From: Tragulus kanchil
Lineage: Eukaryota > Chordata > Mammalia > Artiodactyla > Tragulidae
Reading direction: 5' to 3'
Assembly: GCA_022376925.1 (NCBI GenBank)
Contig: JAIOJX010000032.1
Coordinates: 116,289,979-116,353,978, forward strand
DNA length: 64,000 nt
The notes under the pieces are model-generated. The model did not search any database and had not been told where the DNA came from. It was given only the letters and a program-made list of their open reading frames with translations. The position numbers and the translations under genes are program-made. Below are positions 12,558-25,411 of this stretch, piece after piece. How positions within the stretch are numbered: the first letter of the stretch is position 1; every line of letters starts with the position of its first letter.

Positions 12558-13450
12558 TTAAAAAAATCAATCCAAGTAAGGGAGGGGTGGGTCATGATCA
12601 AGGAGAAGGATATAAAGGACTTTTAGGATTCTGGAAATGTTGTTTCTTGGGCTGGCTGCGGTTTCATGAGTGTTCAATTATTTGTTTAACTATACACATA
12701 TGTTTTCTGAACCTTTCTCTAGGGAAGGAATATTTCACAATATAAAAGAAAAAGTAATGAACTTAGGGAAAACCCAAGAGGCACATTAACAACAATGTAC
12801 TGCTAGATGTGTTTATAAGTGAAAAGCTACTTTTATTGAAAATTAAAAATCAGAAAAAGCTTCACATAGGAGATACATATGAATTGAAACATAAAGGATT
12901 CCCTGATTTCCAACCTGGGTCTTACAAAGAAGGGTGGTGTAAAGAAGGGTGATGTCACTTTTCTGGCATCAGTGAGGTTGTGACCAGAGACCACACCATC
13001 ACCAATTACAGGTACATCAAAAAAGACAGAATGATCTCAGTTTGTTTCCAAGGCAAACCATTCAATGTCACAGTAATCCAAGTCTATACCCCAACCACTG
13101 ATGCCAAAAACCATCTTGTGCCCTGTACACCAGGGCACTTACAAAAGTATTTATAGTAGCATTTTTCATAAGAAGCAAAACTGGAAATAACCTAAGTGCG
13201 TATCATCATTAGAACGGATACATGAATCAGGGTAGATTCACACAATGGACGATAGCATAGCAATAACAATGAATGAACTCTAGCTACATGCAATGATATG
13301 AATGCATCCTAAATTCCTATTGATGAACAGAAGAAACAAGACCAACAGTATGAAAACATGATTTTACCTCTAAAACACTAGGGATACAGATATAGGTAAT
13401 AAAATTATAAAGAAAAGCTGGAAAGTAATCATTATAAAAGTTAAGGAAAG

Positions 13451-13660
13451 GACTTCCCTAGTGGTCCAGTGGCTAAGACTCCAAACTCCCAACAAAGAGG
13501 GCCTGGGTTCAATCCCTGGTCAGGAAACTGGATCTCATGTGCTGCAACTAAGAGTTTGCATGGTGCAACTAAGACCCTTCATGCCATAACAAAGATTGAA
13601 GACCCCGAGTGCCACATCTAAGACCTGGCACAGCTATATAAATAAATAAATACATAAACT
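13451..13660 (+). repeat. CHR-type SINE (copy in D2)
   Basis: Same element as 12348-12557, repeated by duplication D. Confidence 0.83.
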
Positions 13661-14065
13661 TTAAAAAAATCAATCCAAGTAAGGGAGGGGTGGGTCATGA
13701 TCAAGGAGAAGGATATAAAGGACTTTTAGGATTCTGGAAATGTTGTTTCTTGGGCTGGCTGCGGTTTCATGAGTGTTCAATTATTTGTTTAACTATACAC
13801 ATATGTTTTCTGAACCTTTCTCTAGGGAAGGAATATTTCACAATATAAAAGAAAAAGTAATGAACTTAGGGAAAACCCAAGAGGCACATTAACAACAATG
13901 TACTGCTAGATGTGTTTATAAGTGAAAAGCTACTTTTATTGAAAATTAAAAATCAGAAAAAGCTTCACATAGGAGATACATATGAATTGAAACATAAAGG
14001 ATTCCCTGATTTCCAACCTGGGTCCTACAAAGAAGGGTGGTGTAAAGAAGGGTGATGTCACTTTT

Positions 14066-14921
14066 CTGGCATCAGTGAGGTTGTGACCAGAGACCACACC
14101 ATCACCAATTACAGGTACATCAAAAAAGACAGAATGATCTCAGTTTGTTTCCAAGGCAAACCATTCAATGTCACAGTAATCCAAGTCTATACCCCAACCA
14201 CTGATGCCAAAGAAGCTGAAGTTGATCAGTTCCATGAAGACCTATAAGAACTTCTGGAACTAACACCAAAAAAGATGTCCTTTTCATTATAGGGCTTCCC
14301 TGGTGGCTCAGACGGTAAAGAATCCACCTGCAATGCAAGAGACTTAGGTTCAATCCCTGGGTTGCGAAGATCCTCTGGAGAAGGGAAAGGCTATTCACTC
14401 CAGTATTCTTGCCTAGTGAATTCCATGACTCATCCATAGGTCGCAAAGAGTTGGACACAACTGAGCAACTTTCACTTCACTTTCAAAATAGGGATTGGAA
14501 TGCAAAAGTAAGAAGTCAAGAGGTACCTGGAGTAACAGGCAAGTTTGGCCTTGGAGGACGAAATGAAGTGGGGCAAAAGCTAACAGAGTTTTGCCAATAG
14601 AACACACTAGCTGTAGCAAACAGCCTTTTCCAACAACACAAGAGATGACTCTACACATGGACATCACCAAACGGTCAATAACAAACTCAGATTGATTACA
14701 TTCTTTGGAGCCAAAGATGGAGAAGCTCTGTACAGTCAGCAAAAACAAAACATAGAGCTGATTGTGGCTCAGGTCATCAACTCCTTATTGCAAAATTCAG
14801 GCTTCATCACCAACTCAATGGACGTGAATTTGGGCAAACTCTCGGAGATACTGAGGGACAGGGAGGCCTGTTGTGCTGCAGTCCATGGGGTTGCAAAGAG
14901 TTGGACATGACTGACCAACCA
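14066..14921 (+). repeat. BovB (RTE) LINE fragment with SINE insert and internal deletion
   Basis: Translation of 14128-14250 gives BovB reverse-transcriptase ORF text (endonuclease part, e.g. ISVCFQGKPF and VIQVYTPTTDAKEAEVDQF), then a stop. A Bov-tA sits at 14290-14485. The ORF resumes (DWNAKVRSQEVPGVTGKFG at about 14495) and then jumps near 14800 to the 3' end (aactcaatggacgtgaattt), so about 2 kb is missing. Its 5' part is also present alone at 12963-13108 in D1. It is dead. Confidence 0.85.
14290..14485 (+). repeat. Bov-tA SINE nested in BovB
   Basis: Complete forward element: gcttccctggtggctcagac head, aggttcaatccctgggttg, ctccagtattcttgcctag, ggtcgcaaagagttggacac and tail ctttcacttcactttca. 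Confidence 0.9.
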
Positions 14922-15244
14922 CAACCATGGAGTAGCTTTCAAGAAGTATGGCCCTCAGGCACTCAGATCTGGAAATCTGCCATGAAAACATGGAACTCCA
15001 GACAAGCACACTGACAGCAGGGTCAACAAATCTGTCTGGATCAAAAGAATAAGGAGTGCCTGATACTGTACCTGTCCAGGTGTGGTTGTTCAGAAAACAT
15101 ACTGAGAATGAAGTTTACCAAACAAACTCTGTATGCTGGATACCTATGTACCTGTCACTGCTTTCAAAAATCTGCTGTCAATATGGGAGAGAACTTAACA
15201 GCTGATGGTCAAATCAAGTTATAAAACTGGAAAAAGAAAGGATA
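14922..15244. other. Sequence without recognised gene
   Basis: No clear family; may include remnants of an old element. Confidence 0.35.
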
Positions 15245-15308
15245 CCTTGACTCCTCCATTCCATGCACTGCCGGTAGATTCTTTACTGCTGAGCCACTGG
15301 GGAAGTCT
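15245..15308 (-). repeat. Bov-tA SINE head fragment
   Basis: Only the inverted tRNA-like end remains: gattctttactgctgagccac followed by tggggaagtc. Confidence 0.7.
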
Positions 15309-16216
15309 TTATAGTAAGTACAGTACTCAATAAATTTGTGGATGAAGAAATGCAGCCTTCTCCTCTTATAATTGTGGCTGGAGTAGTCTATCCACTACAC
15401 TTAGTGGAGCTCATAAACCTTCTCCACGTGTTGGTCTCCAGCTGCTACTCTATTTTCTCCTCCATAGCTCTCTACTTCCTACTTTAAAGGTAGAGGCCAC
15501 TAGAATCTTCCTCCCCATCAATTAAAATTATTCTGTTCCTTCATTCTTCTTAGCATAACTGCTCATCTTGAAGGCTAATCCTTTTATCTATCACCTTGAC
15601 TGTATCTCTTGTATTTCTTCCTCAGATTTGCATCCTTCATTATTCCTGTTCAAATGATTATACATTTCATCTCCATCTTATTCACTCACAGTAGCTTAGA
15701 GGATGTGAAGATAACCACATTCACCCTAGAAAATACTAGATACAATACTTGGGGAAAAAGACTAATCTAGAATTCACATCCTGATGGTAATTCTCTTTAA
15801 TATCCTGTCATGCATGACTTTCTACAGGCTCAGAAAATCCCTGGAGTTGTGACAGCAGACTGAAAACCTCGGCTAGTTAGGGCTGGGGCTGGCATAGCCT
15901 GACAATTCTCCCAACTGCTGGACGTGATGGGATTGTACTGGGGCAAGGACTTCCCCTTTAAAACAGGGAACCAGCACTCTTTCTTTCCAAAGATAGTACC
16001 TCAGAAGTGGCCATCATAATAGGCACTAGAGGTGAATCAAGTCACACATTCTGCTACACAGGAATGGCCCTGCTGGGGTTCAGATGGGCTGCTTCAAGCT
16101 GGCTGCTCGCCTTGACAATACAGTCCTGGGTCTGAGGGTCAGACCTGAGGAGAGTTCCGCCTTGAATGTGGTTAATGTCAAGGCTTCCAAGGCACCTGAA
16201 GGAGGTTTCCTTTGAG
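15309..16216. other. Unique intronic sequence
   Basis: Pyrimidine-rich parts near 15430-15620; no exon or repeat supported. Confidence 0.45.
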
Positions 16217-16424
16217 ATTCAGGGAACAGGAGGCCTAAAGCTTCTAAAAAGTTTTGCCCCTAAGCCCTCTCTTTCACTTACTTCCACGCAGGGTCTCAAG
16301 CTCACCCATGGTTAACATCCCCTCAACAGAAGAAGGACCAAGGTGACAAGGAGTCTGTTCTGAGTCAGAATCCCTTCTACTCTGGTTGAAGAGAGAATTT
16401 GGTAGAGAGTTCTGCAATCTGTTG

Positions 16425-16600
16425 CAGTGATACAGGGAAAGAGCATGAATTTTTGGCGTCAGAACAAGTCTGGCTTGAAATCTCAGCTCTGTCACTAAGT
16501 AGCTGTATGTTGGTCAATGTCTTAAATCCTCTGAGTCCATAAAATGGAGATCATATCTACCTGAAAGGGGGTTGTCATGTAATAAATCTTATTAGACTTA
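16425..16600 (+). repeat. MIR SINE (copy in E1)
   Basis: Forward MIR pattern: ggcttgaaatctcagctctg, gtcactaagtagctgtatg, taaatcctctgagtcc, aaaatggagatcatatc. Copied at 17526-17701. Confidence 0.75.
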
Positions 16601-16849
16601 TTTCCCTGTTTCCATTCTCTTCTTCCTTAATAGTCTGGGAGCAGCAGGCCTAGTCCTAGCACCAGCTTTGGCTAAGTCTCCCCATTCTTTGCTATGTCCT
16701 CTTCATCTTTTGCCCCTCTCCTCCCTTGCACAATATGTACCTGCTGGAGTGAACTCTTTTCAGTTCTCTGAATACATAAAGCCCTTTCTCCACAGAAATT
16801 ATTCAACAGAACTTTTCTGTAGTGATGAAAAAAGTTCCATTTTATTCCA

Positions 16850-16955
16850 TGGCAGTTCAGTGGTTAGGACTCTTGTGTTTTCATTAACGAAGGATGGGGT
16901 TCAGTCCCCGACTGGGGAATGAAGATCCCACAAGCCACACATGCGGCTAAAAAAA
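16850..16955 (+). repeat. CHR-type SINE fragment (copy in E1)
   Basis: ggcagttcagtggttaggac, gttcagtccccgactgggg and gatcccacaagccacacatg, with an A-rich end. Copied at 17951-18058. Confidence 0.72.
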
Positions 16956-18780
16956 AAAGAGAAAAAGTCCACAGTATAGCAGTCCACTAAAATAGCCAGT
17001 AGCTACATGTGGGTAGTCAGAACTTGAATGTAGCTAGTGGGAACAAGGAGACACAATTTTAATCTTCTTTAATGTTAATTAATTTAAATAGACCCATATG
17101 GATTGTGGCTACCATAGCTTAAGAAATACTTGACTTGCCACTTCCCCACTCTTTACCTACCTAACTTCTACTCAGTCTTAAAATTTCAGCTTGCACATCT
17201 GTTCTTCCAGGATGCATATCCTAAGACCTTGGACTCAGTTAGGGCTCTTCTTTGTTACTTCCATAGCATCCTCTACACTTAATTCTGTAATATCCTATAA
17301 TATCATTTGGCACCCCTGAATTCAGGGAACAGGAGGCCTAAAGCTTCTAAAAGTTTTGCCCTAAGCCCTCTCTTTCACTTACTTCCACGCAGGGTCTCAA
17401 GCTCACCCATGGTTAACATCCCCTCAACAGAAGAAGGACCAAGGTGACAAGGAGTCTGTTCTGAGTCAGAATCCCTTCTACTCTGGTTGAAGAGAGAATT
17501 TGGTAGAGAGTTCTGCAATCTGTTGCAGTGATACAGGGAAAGAGCATGAATTTTTGGCGTCAGAACAAGTCTGGCTTGAAATCTCAGCTCTGTCACTAAG
17601 TAGCTGTATGTTGGTCAATGTCTTAAATCCTCTGAGTCCATAAAATGGAGATCATATCTACCTGAAAGGGGGTTGTCATGTAATAAATCTTATTAGACTT
17701 ATTTCCCTGTTTCCATTCTCTTCTTCCTTAATAGTCTGGGAGCAGCAGGCCTAGTCCTAGCACCAGCTTTGGCTAAGTCTCCCCATTCTTTGCTATGTCC
17801 TCTTCATCTTTTGCCCCTCTCCTCCCTTGCACAATATGTACCTGCTGGAGTGAACTCTTTTCAGTTCTCTGAATACATAAAGCCCTTTCTCCACAGAAAT
17901 TATTCAACAGAACTTTTCTGTAGTGATGAAAAAAGTTCCATTTTATTCCATGGCAGTTCAGTGGTTAGGACTCTTGTGTTTTCATTAACGAAGGATGGGG
18001 TTCAGTCCCTGACTGGGGAATGAAGATCCCACAAGCCACACATGCGGCTAAAAAAAAAAGAGAAAAAGTCCACAGTATAGCAGTCCACTAAAATAGCCAG
18101 TAGCTACATGTGGGTAGTCAGAACTTGAATGTAGCTAGTGGGAACAAGGAGACACAATTTTAATCTTCTTTAATGTTAATTAATTTAAATAGACCCATAT
18201 GGATTGTGGCTACCATAGCTTAAGAAATACTTGACTTGCCACTTCCCCACTCTTTACCTACCTAACTTCTACTCAGTCTTAAAATTTCAGCTTGCACATC
18301 TGTTCTTCCAGGATGCATATCCTAAGACCTTGGACTCAGTTAGGGCTCTTCTTTGTTACTTCCATAGCATCCTCTACACTTAATTCTGTAATATCCTATA
18401 ATATCATTTATCAGGTTTTTTTAAATTACTGTTTTGAATTTTCCATCAGGGTATAAACTTCATTGGTGTTCTTAGGGCCCGACAGATATCTTCTCTCAGG
18501 TACGGATACTTCTTACCTTCCCTTTGAGTGGACACCATGGGACCTTAGGATTTAGACCTTTTCCAAGTTGGGGACTATTATCTTTGAGGTAATTCCTACA
18601 CATTGGAAGCTTTAGGGATTAATTAGGAATGGCCTTTCAAAGGATAAGCTAAAAGTCAGAAACTAAAAAGGAAAGGAATAATAAAATGCTTCATTAAATT
18701 AAACATTTATATATGCAAAATAAACAACAATAAAATGCTCCCAATATATCAAAACAAATGATAAACTGGGAAAAATGTAA

Positions 18781-20944
18781 AACATAATTTATAGATAAAA
18801 AGGATTCATTAAAAAAAGTGCTTAAAATCAGTCAGAGAAAGATGGACAGACACCACAGGGATAAAAGAAATGAACAGGCAATTCAGAAAAGAAAATAAAC
18901 TAATCTCAAAAAATATAAGAAAATGTTTAACTTCACTAGTAAATAAATAAATGCCAATTAAATGAACATAATCTCACTTCTGCTTATTCAATAGTCATAG
19001 ATTTAAAAGTTTCATCATACTGTGTTGATAAGAGCATGAAGAAATAAGTAATATGGCAAGAAGCATAAAAACCGACATATGCACAGTTTATCCAGCAATT
19101 CTACTGTTAGGAACATATCCTTAGAAAGTGACCAGGCACTTGACAAAGTGAATTGATAAAGATGTTCTCTGTAAGTGTTGTTTATAATACTGAAAAGCTG
19201 GGAATGATCTAATTAGACAATCAGAGGTTGGTTAAATAAAATATGATACATCCCTGCTAAGGAATACTGAGTAGCTATTAAGAGCAGTGCTATAGCTCTA
19301 TATTTACTGGCATAGAGCCCTCTCTACAATAAATGAAAAAGAAAGTCACAAGCTAGCCTGTGAATATAATTCTACTTTTATAAAAATTTTTTGTCAACTT
19401 ATCTATCTACTCATAAAAAGAATCTTGAAGGATGTACACCAAAATAGTAATATTAATAGTTCTGTGTAGATGTTTCACTATCTTTCCCTGCTTGAAATCA
19501 TGGTAACTAGCCAGTCCTCCGTGGATTCTCTGGTGCAGGGCTTACTGGCCCCTCACATGGGTCACAGAGAGCCTCTGATATACCCAGTACCGGGAGTCCT
19601 GACTGATGTGGCTGTAGCCTCTCTGGTCATCCAGATCTTACCTATTTTATTCACTGAGGTGTCCTTTGTGTCTATAATTACCTGACATGTAGTAGGCATT
19701 CAGTAAATATGCGTTAAATTAATGCATCATATCAGAGCACCACATCTATTAACAATAAAGCATATTTAAACATTGATAAATGGAACCCAAAACGCATAAT
19801 GCACAAAACTTAAGATAATGCAAGGTCCTGAAATAAGTTATACTGTATCTCTCTTCACCCTTACAACATAATTTATAGATAAAAAGGATCAAAAAAGTGC
19901 TTAAAATCAGTCAGAGAAAGATGGACAGACACCACAGGGATAAAAGAAATGAACAGGCAATTCAGAAAAGAAAATAAACTAATCTCAAAAAATATAAGAA
20001 AATGTTTAACTTCACTAGTAAATAAATAAATGCCAATTAAATGAACATAATCTCACTTCTGCTTATTCAATAGTCATAGATTTAAAAGTTTCATCATACT
20101 GTGTTGATAAGAGCATGAAGAAATAAGTAATATGGCAAGAAGCATAAAAACCGACATATGCACAGTTTATCCAGCAATTCTACTGTTAGGAACATATCCT
20201 TAGAAAGTGACCAGGCACTTGACAAAGTGAATTGATAAAGATGTTCTCTGTAAGTGTTGTTTATAATACTGAAAAGCTGGGAATGATCTAATTAGACAAT
20301 CAGAGGTTGGTTAAATAAAATATGATACATCCCTGCTAAGGAATACTGAGTAGCTATTAAGAGCAGTGCTATAGCTCTATATTTACTGGCATAGAGCCCT
20401 CTCTACAATAAATGAAAAAGAAAGTCACAAGCTAGCCTGTGAATATAATTCTACTTTTATAAAAATTTTTTGTCAACTTATCTATCTACTCATAAAAGAA
20501 TCTTGAAGGATGTACACCAAAATAGTAATATTAATAGTTCTGTGTAGATGTTTCACTATCTTTCCCTGCTTGAAATCATGGTAACTAGCCAGTCCTCCGT
20601 GGATTCTCTGGTGCAGGGCTTACTGGCCCCTCACATGGGTCACAGAGAGCCTCTGATATACCCAGTACCGGGAGTCCTGACTGATGTGGCTGTAGCCTCT
20701 CTGGTCATCCAGATCTTACCTATTTTATTCACTGAGGTGTCCTTTGTGTCTATAATTACCTGACATGTAGTAGGCATTCAGTAAATATGCGTTAAATTAA
20801 TGCATCATATCAGAGCACCACATCTATTAACAATAAAGCATATTTAAACATTGATAAATGGAACCCAAAACGCATAATGCACAAAACTTAAGATAATGCA
20901 AGGTCCTGAAATAAGTTATACTGTATCTCTCTTCACCCTTACAA
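18781..20944. repeat. Direct duplication F (period about 1078-1084 bp)
   Basis: Copy 1 is 18781-19866 and copy 2 is 19865-20944, joined with no filler and a shared aa. A gap of a few bases (ggattcattaaaa against ggatcaaaa) and a shorter A-run near 20493 separate them. Content is L1 3' sequence, then unique sequence with an L2-like tail. Confidence 0.93.
18840..19330 (+). repeat. L1 LINE 3' region fragment (copy in F1)
   Basis: Old L1 text: gaacaggcaattcagaaaag, cactagtaaataaataaatgcc, atccagcaattctactgtta and atgatacatccctgctaagg. Repeated at about 19920-20410. Confidence 0.72.
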
Positions 20945-22876
20945 TGCTGGGCCAGGCATTTCTTTTCTTCTATCTTCTCTGTTCTTTCCTAGAAGAGTCT
21001 GAGAAGCAGTGAACAACATCTTTGTGTAAGGCCTTTCCCACCCCCTTCTGAGGCTACCTATGACAATTTCTAACTCACAGATGAGAAGATGAAGGTTTGG
21101 CGGTTGCTCAAGGTCACATTGTTGAAAAGCAGGGGAATGAGGACCCAAATCCAGGCCCAATTGTCTATAAAATTCATCCGTGGCTTTGAGAGGTGCAAAG
21201 TAAGACAATGAAAAGGATATGGCAGGTTCGTGACAGCTAATGTGTGTGCTTCCTAACAAGTCACCACCACTTAGCCCTGAGCTCCCACGTCTAAGAGGTG
21301 CTTTTTCTTAACCCTTGGAGAATCCAGAGGACGATCTGTCACCAGGGTTATTAGCATTTCTCTCCGGATATCGACAGCTTGTCTGTCTTTCCTCCCTCCA
21401 ACCAGTGACTGATTTCTTCAAATGCTCGCCAAATACAGCCCAAGTCACCATGGTAAACATATTGACAGAATCATATTAAAAGCTACTGAGCATTTACAGG
21501 GTTGTAAGTTATGCAAGAGGGTAAAAGATAAGAAAAAACACAGAGAAAGAAAACAAGTTCAATCAGCAGTGACAATTATTTCTTAAGAAGCTGCTGGTTG
21601 GAACAGTTTATTAAATATGTTTTAATTGCTAATTATAGTTTCTTTGGGAGAGAAGCTTCAGTCAGGGTTGCTTCACCTTAAAGCTCATCATTGAAGGATG
21701 TACACCAAAATAGTAATATTAATAGTTCTGTGTAGATGTTTCACTATCTTTCCCTGCTTGAAATCATGGTAACTAGCCAGTCCTCCGTGGATTCTCTGGT
21801 GCAGGGCTTACTGGCCCCTCACATGGGTCACAGAGAGCCTCTGATATACCCAGTACCGGGAGTCCTGACTGATGTGGCTGTAGCCTCTCTGGTCATCCAG
21901 ATCTTACCTATTTTATTCACTGAGGTGTCCTTTGTGTCTATAATTACCTGACATGTAGTAGGCATTCAGTAAATATGCGTTAAATTAATGCATCATATCA
22001 GAGCACCACATCTATTAACAATAAAGCATATTTAAACATTGATAAATGGAACCCAAAACGCATAATGCACAAAACTTAAGATAATGCAAGGTCCTGAAAT
22101 AAGTTATACTGTATCTCTCTTCACCCTTACAATGCTGGGCCAGGCATTTCTTTTCTTCTATCTTCTCTGTTCTTTCCTAGAAGAGTCTGAGAAGCAGTGA
22201 ACAACATCTTTGTGTAAGGCCTTTCCCACCCCCTTCTGAGGCTACCTATGACAATTTCTAACTCACAGATGAGAAGATGAAGGTTTGGCGGTTGCTCAAG
22301 GTCACATTGTTGAAAAGCAGGGGAATGAGGACCCAAATCCAGGCCCAATTGTCTATAAAATTCATCCGTGGCTTTGAGAGGTGCAAAGTAAGACAATGAA
22401 AAGGATATGGCAGGTTCGTGACAGCTAATGTGTGTGCTTCCTAACAAGTCACCACCACTTAGCCCTGAGCTCCCACGTCTAAGAGGTGCTTTTTCTTAAC
22501 CCTTGGAGAATCCAGAGGACGATCTGTCACCAGGGTTATTAGCATTTCTCTCCGGATATCGACAGCTTGTCTTTCCTCCCTCCAACCAGTGACTGATTTC
22601 TTCAAATGCTCGCCAAATACAGCCCAAGTCACCATGGTAAACATATTGACAGAATCATATTAAAAGCTACTGAGCATTTACAGGGTTGTAAGTTATGCAA
22701 GAGGGTAAAAGATAAGAAAAAACACAGAGAAAGAAAACAAGTTCAATCAGCAGTGACAATTATTTCTTAAGAAGCTGCTGGTTGGAACAGTTTATTAAAT
22801 ATGTTTTAATTGCTAATTATAGTTTCTTTGGGAGAGAAGCTTCAGTCAGGGTTGCTTCACCTTAAAGCTCATCATT
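20504..22876. repeat. Direct duplication G (period 1188 bp)
   Basis: Copy 1 is 20504-21691 and copy 2 is 21692-22876, directly abutting. A 4-bp tgtc unit present near 21380 is missing in copy 2. The first 440 bp lie in F2, so that segment exists three times (19425, 20504 and 21692 onward). Confidence 0.93.
21050..21180 (-). repeat. MIR fragment (copy in G1)
   Basis: Inverted MIR core: aactcacagatgagaagatg, gctcaaggtcacattgttg and cccaaatccaggccc. Copied at 22238-22368. Confidence 0.6.
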
Positions 22877-23253
22877 AATATTTTAGTTGCTCAACTGAAA
22901 GACAATGTACATACCGAAGCCCCACCCTCAGCCACATCTATGCAGTTAACATCCGCTGCTGGCGTGGAAACACAGCTTACCCCACTGGTTGGTTTGCTAC
23001 CCTAATGCCAACGTCGGCTAGTCCACTTACCATAAGGCAGCATGCATTTAAGTCCTTATTTCTTTAAAGATTAAGGCTGGTTCAATAAGCAAAATTCTGC
23101 TCTAAGCCACCTAGACAACTGACAATTTTTCAAAGGAATGACCTATCTTTTCTAAGTTAATTTACACCTTTTACTGGGGGACATAAGTGTTGCCTTAGGC
23201 AAGACAGAGAACACAGAAGAGTTTGTTTCCAGCCCCTAATTCCCTGGGTACTT
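22877..23253. other. Unique intronic sequence
   Basis: Nothing recognised. Confidence 0.45.
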
Positions 23254-23757
23254 CGATGTGAACCTGATAACAAATAAGGTCAGCCTCCAGGCCCAGGAGG
23301 TACTGAGGGTAAACAGGCGCTAGGGCGCGGCAGGTCCCTGCGTGGGAGTTTGTTTAGCGGAGCGCCATCTCCAGAGTCTCGGACTTCACATGCTTCTTAA
23401 GGAGAATCTAATCCTCACAGGAGAGTTTAATCTGTGCATTTGCACGCATCTCATCAGCACCCTGCTTTGTGGAGGGCTGTTTGATGTCCCAAGGAAAAGA
23501 CTTCGAAGTCTTTTAAAGCCTTTTTGATGTGAACCAGAAAATCACGTTTTGTCGAGAGTGCACTCAACTTGAACCTCAAAAGGTTCAGGACTCAGAAACC
23601 ACACAGTTCAAGTGGGATTTAAACTGGGCAAAATCACTTCCTTGTCTTCTCCGACAAGTCCCTCCCCTGGCCTTTGTGCTCACAGTTTCTGTATACTGTT
23701 GGCCCTTTCCCCCTTCTTTCTCTTTTCACACACTGTCTTTCTCTCTGTATCTCTTTC

Positions 23758-23810
23758 TCACACACACACACGCACACACGTACACATGCGCACACACACA
23801 CACACACACA
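23758..23810. repeat. CA microsatellite, interrupted (copy in H1)
   Basis: About 50 bp of CA with cgcaca, cgtaca and atgcgca interruptions, preceded by a pyrimidine-rich stretch. Both copies have the same repeat count. Confidence 0.9.
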
Positions 23811-24236
23811 TCTTGGCAAGAAAACCTTAAAGAAAAAAAAGCTAATCATCCCCAAAGAGGTGCTCTCACCTCTCCACTGAGGATGAAAGCAGTGTCCCAC
23901 TCTGCCTCGTCCTCAGAGGTTCTGAATGCTCATGGCTGCAGTCTCGGACACCTGGAGTGCTCCAGGTGGGGGGGTCAAATGATTTACAGACTCAAACGAC
24001 TACGATTATATCCGTAATCGAGGCATTTAACTAGGTTCAAGACTAGAGCTCCTGGGCTCCAGGGAGCTTCTGCAGAGAAAACTGGAAACTTGCTTTGAGG
24101 AGTAGCTATGTTGCATGTGAAAGAAGCACATTCCTTAGGACTTCACTGTTCTATTTGGAAGTGAAGGGACAGAAGATCTGACTCCTCCTAAAATCAAAGG
24201 ATTTTTTTCTAGTAGCCATGTACAGATGTGAGAGTT

Positions 24237-24431
24237 GAACCATAAAGAAAGCTGAGCATTGAAGAACTGATGATTTCGAACTGTGGGGCTGGAAGAGACT
24301 CTTTAGAGACCCTTGGACAGCAAGGTGATCAAACCAGTCAATCCTAAAGGAAACGAACCCTAATTATTCATTGGAAGGACTGATGCTGAAGCTGAAACTC
24401 CAGTACTTTGGCCAACTGACGCAAGAACCGA
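24237..24431 (+). repeat. BovB LINE 3' fragment, truncated by duplication H
   Basis: ccataaagaaagctgagcat, gacccttggacagcaaggtg, ttcattggaaggactgatgc, then an abrupt stop in mid-motif at gaaccga where copy H2 starts. Confidence 0.8.
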
Positions 24432-24932
24432 TGTGAACCTGATAACAAATAAGGTCAGCCTCCAGGCCCAGGAGGTACTGAGGGTAAACAGGCGCTAGGG
24501 CGCGGCAGGTCCCTGCGTGGGAGTTTGTTTAGCGGAGCGCCATCTCCAGAGTCTCGGACTTCACATGCTTCTTAAGGAGAATCTAATCCTCACAGGAGAG
24601 TTTAATCTGTGCATTTGCACGCATCTCATCAGCACCCTGCTTTGTGGAGGGCTGTTTGATGTCCCAAGGAAAAGACTTCGAAGTCTTTTAAAGCCTTTTT
24701 GATGTGAACCAGAAAATCACGTTTTGTCGAGAGTGCACTCAACTTGAACCTCAAAAGGTTCAGGACTCAGAAACCACACAGTTCAAGTGGGATTTAAACT
24801 GGGCAAAATCACTTCCTTGTCTTCTCCGACAAGTCCCTCCCCTGGCCTTTGTGCTCACAGTTTCTGTATACTGTTGGCCCTTTCCCCCTTCTTTCTCTTT
24901 TCACACACTGTCTTTCTCTCTGTATCTCTTTC

Positions 24933-24985
24933 TCACACACACACACGCACACACGTACACATGCGCACACACACACACACACACA
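24933..24985. repeat. CA microsatellite (copy in H2)
   Basis: Identical to 23758-23810. Equal length of a mutable microsatellite in both copies argues for a very recent or artefactual duplication. Confidence 0.9.
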
Positions 24986-25411
24986 TCTTGGCAAGAAAAC
25001 CTTAAAGAAAAAAAAGCTAATCATCCCCAAAGAGGTGCTCTCACCTCTCCACTGAGGATGAAAGCAGTGTCCCACTCTGCCTCGTCCTCAGAGGTTCTGA
25101 ATGCTCATGGCTGCAGTCTCGGACACCTGGAGTGCTCCAGGTGGGGGGGTCAAATGATTTACAGACTCAAACGACTACGATTATATCCGTAATCGAGGCA
25201 TTTAACTAGGTTCAAGACTAGAGCTCCTGGGCTCCAGGGAGCTTCTGCAGAGAAAACTGGAAACTTGCTTTGAGGAGTAGCTATGTTGCATGTGAAAGAA
25301 GCACATTCCTTAGGACTTCACTGTTCTATTTGGAAGTGAAGGGACAGAAGATCTGACTCCTCCTAAAATCAAAGGATTTTTTTCTAGTAGCCATGTACAG
25401 ATGTGAGAGTT

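Larger units (their letters stand above)
12010..14211. repeat. Direct duplication D (period about 1104 bp)
   Basis: Copy 1 is 12010-13108 and copy 2 is 13114-14211 with 5 bp between. Differences: one A in an A-run near 12040 and a T at 12922 against C at 14025. Both contain L1, a CHR SINE and the start of a BovB LINE. Only copy 2 runs on correctly into the rest of the BovB. Confidence 0.93.
16217..18409. repeat. Direct duplication E (period about 1101-1103 bp)
   Basis: Copy 1 is 16217-17308 and copy 2 is 17320-18409 with filler ggcacccctga. Differences: one A in ctaaaaag, one C in gcccctaag, and C at 16909 against T at 18010. Confidence 0.93.

Noticed and set aside
14290..14485. tRNA gene
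   Set aside because: The tRNA-like heads here and elsewhere are parts of Bov-tA and CHR SINEs and continue into SINE bodies.
14128..14800. An active BovB reverse transcriptase
   Set aside because: The frame has a stop, a nested SINE and a large deletion.
23529..24017. A 162-codon frame with His-Thr repeats, repeated at 24704-25192
   Set aside because: The His-Thr run is translation of the CA microsatellite.
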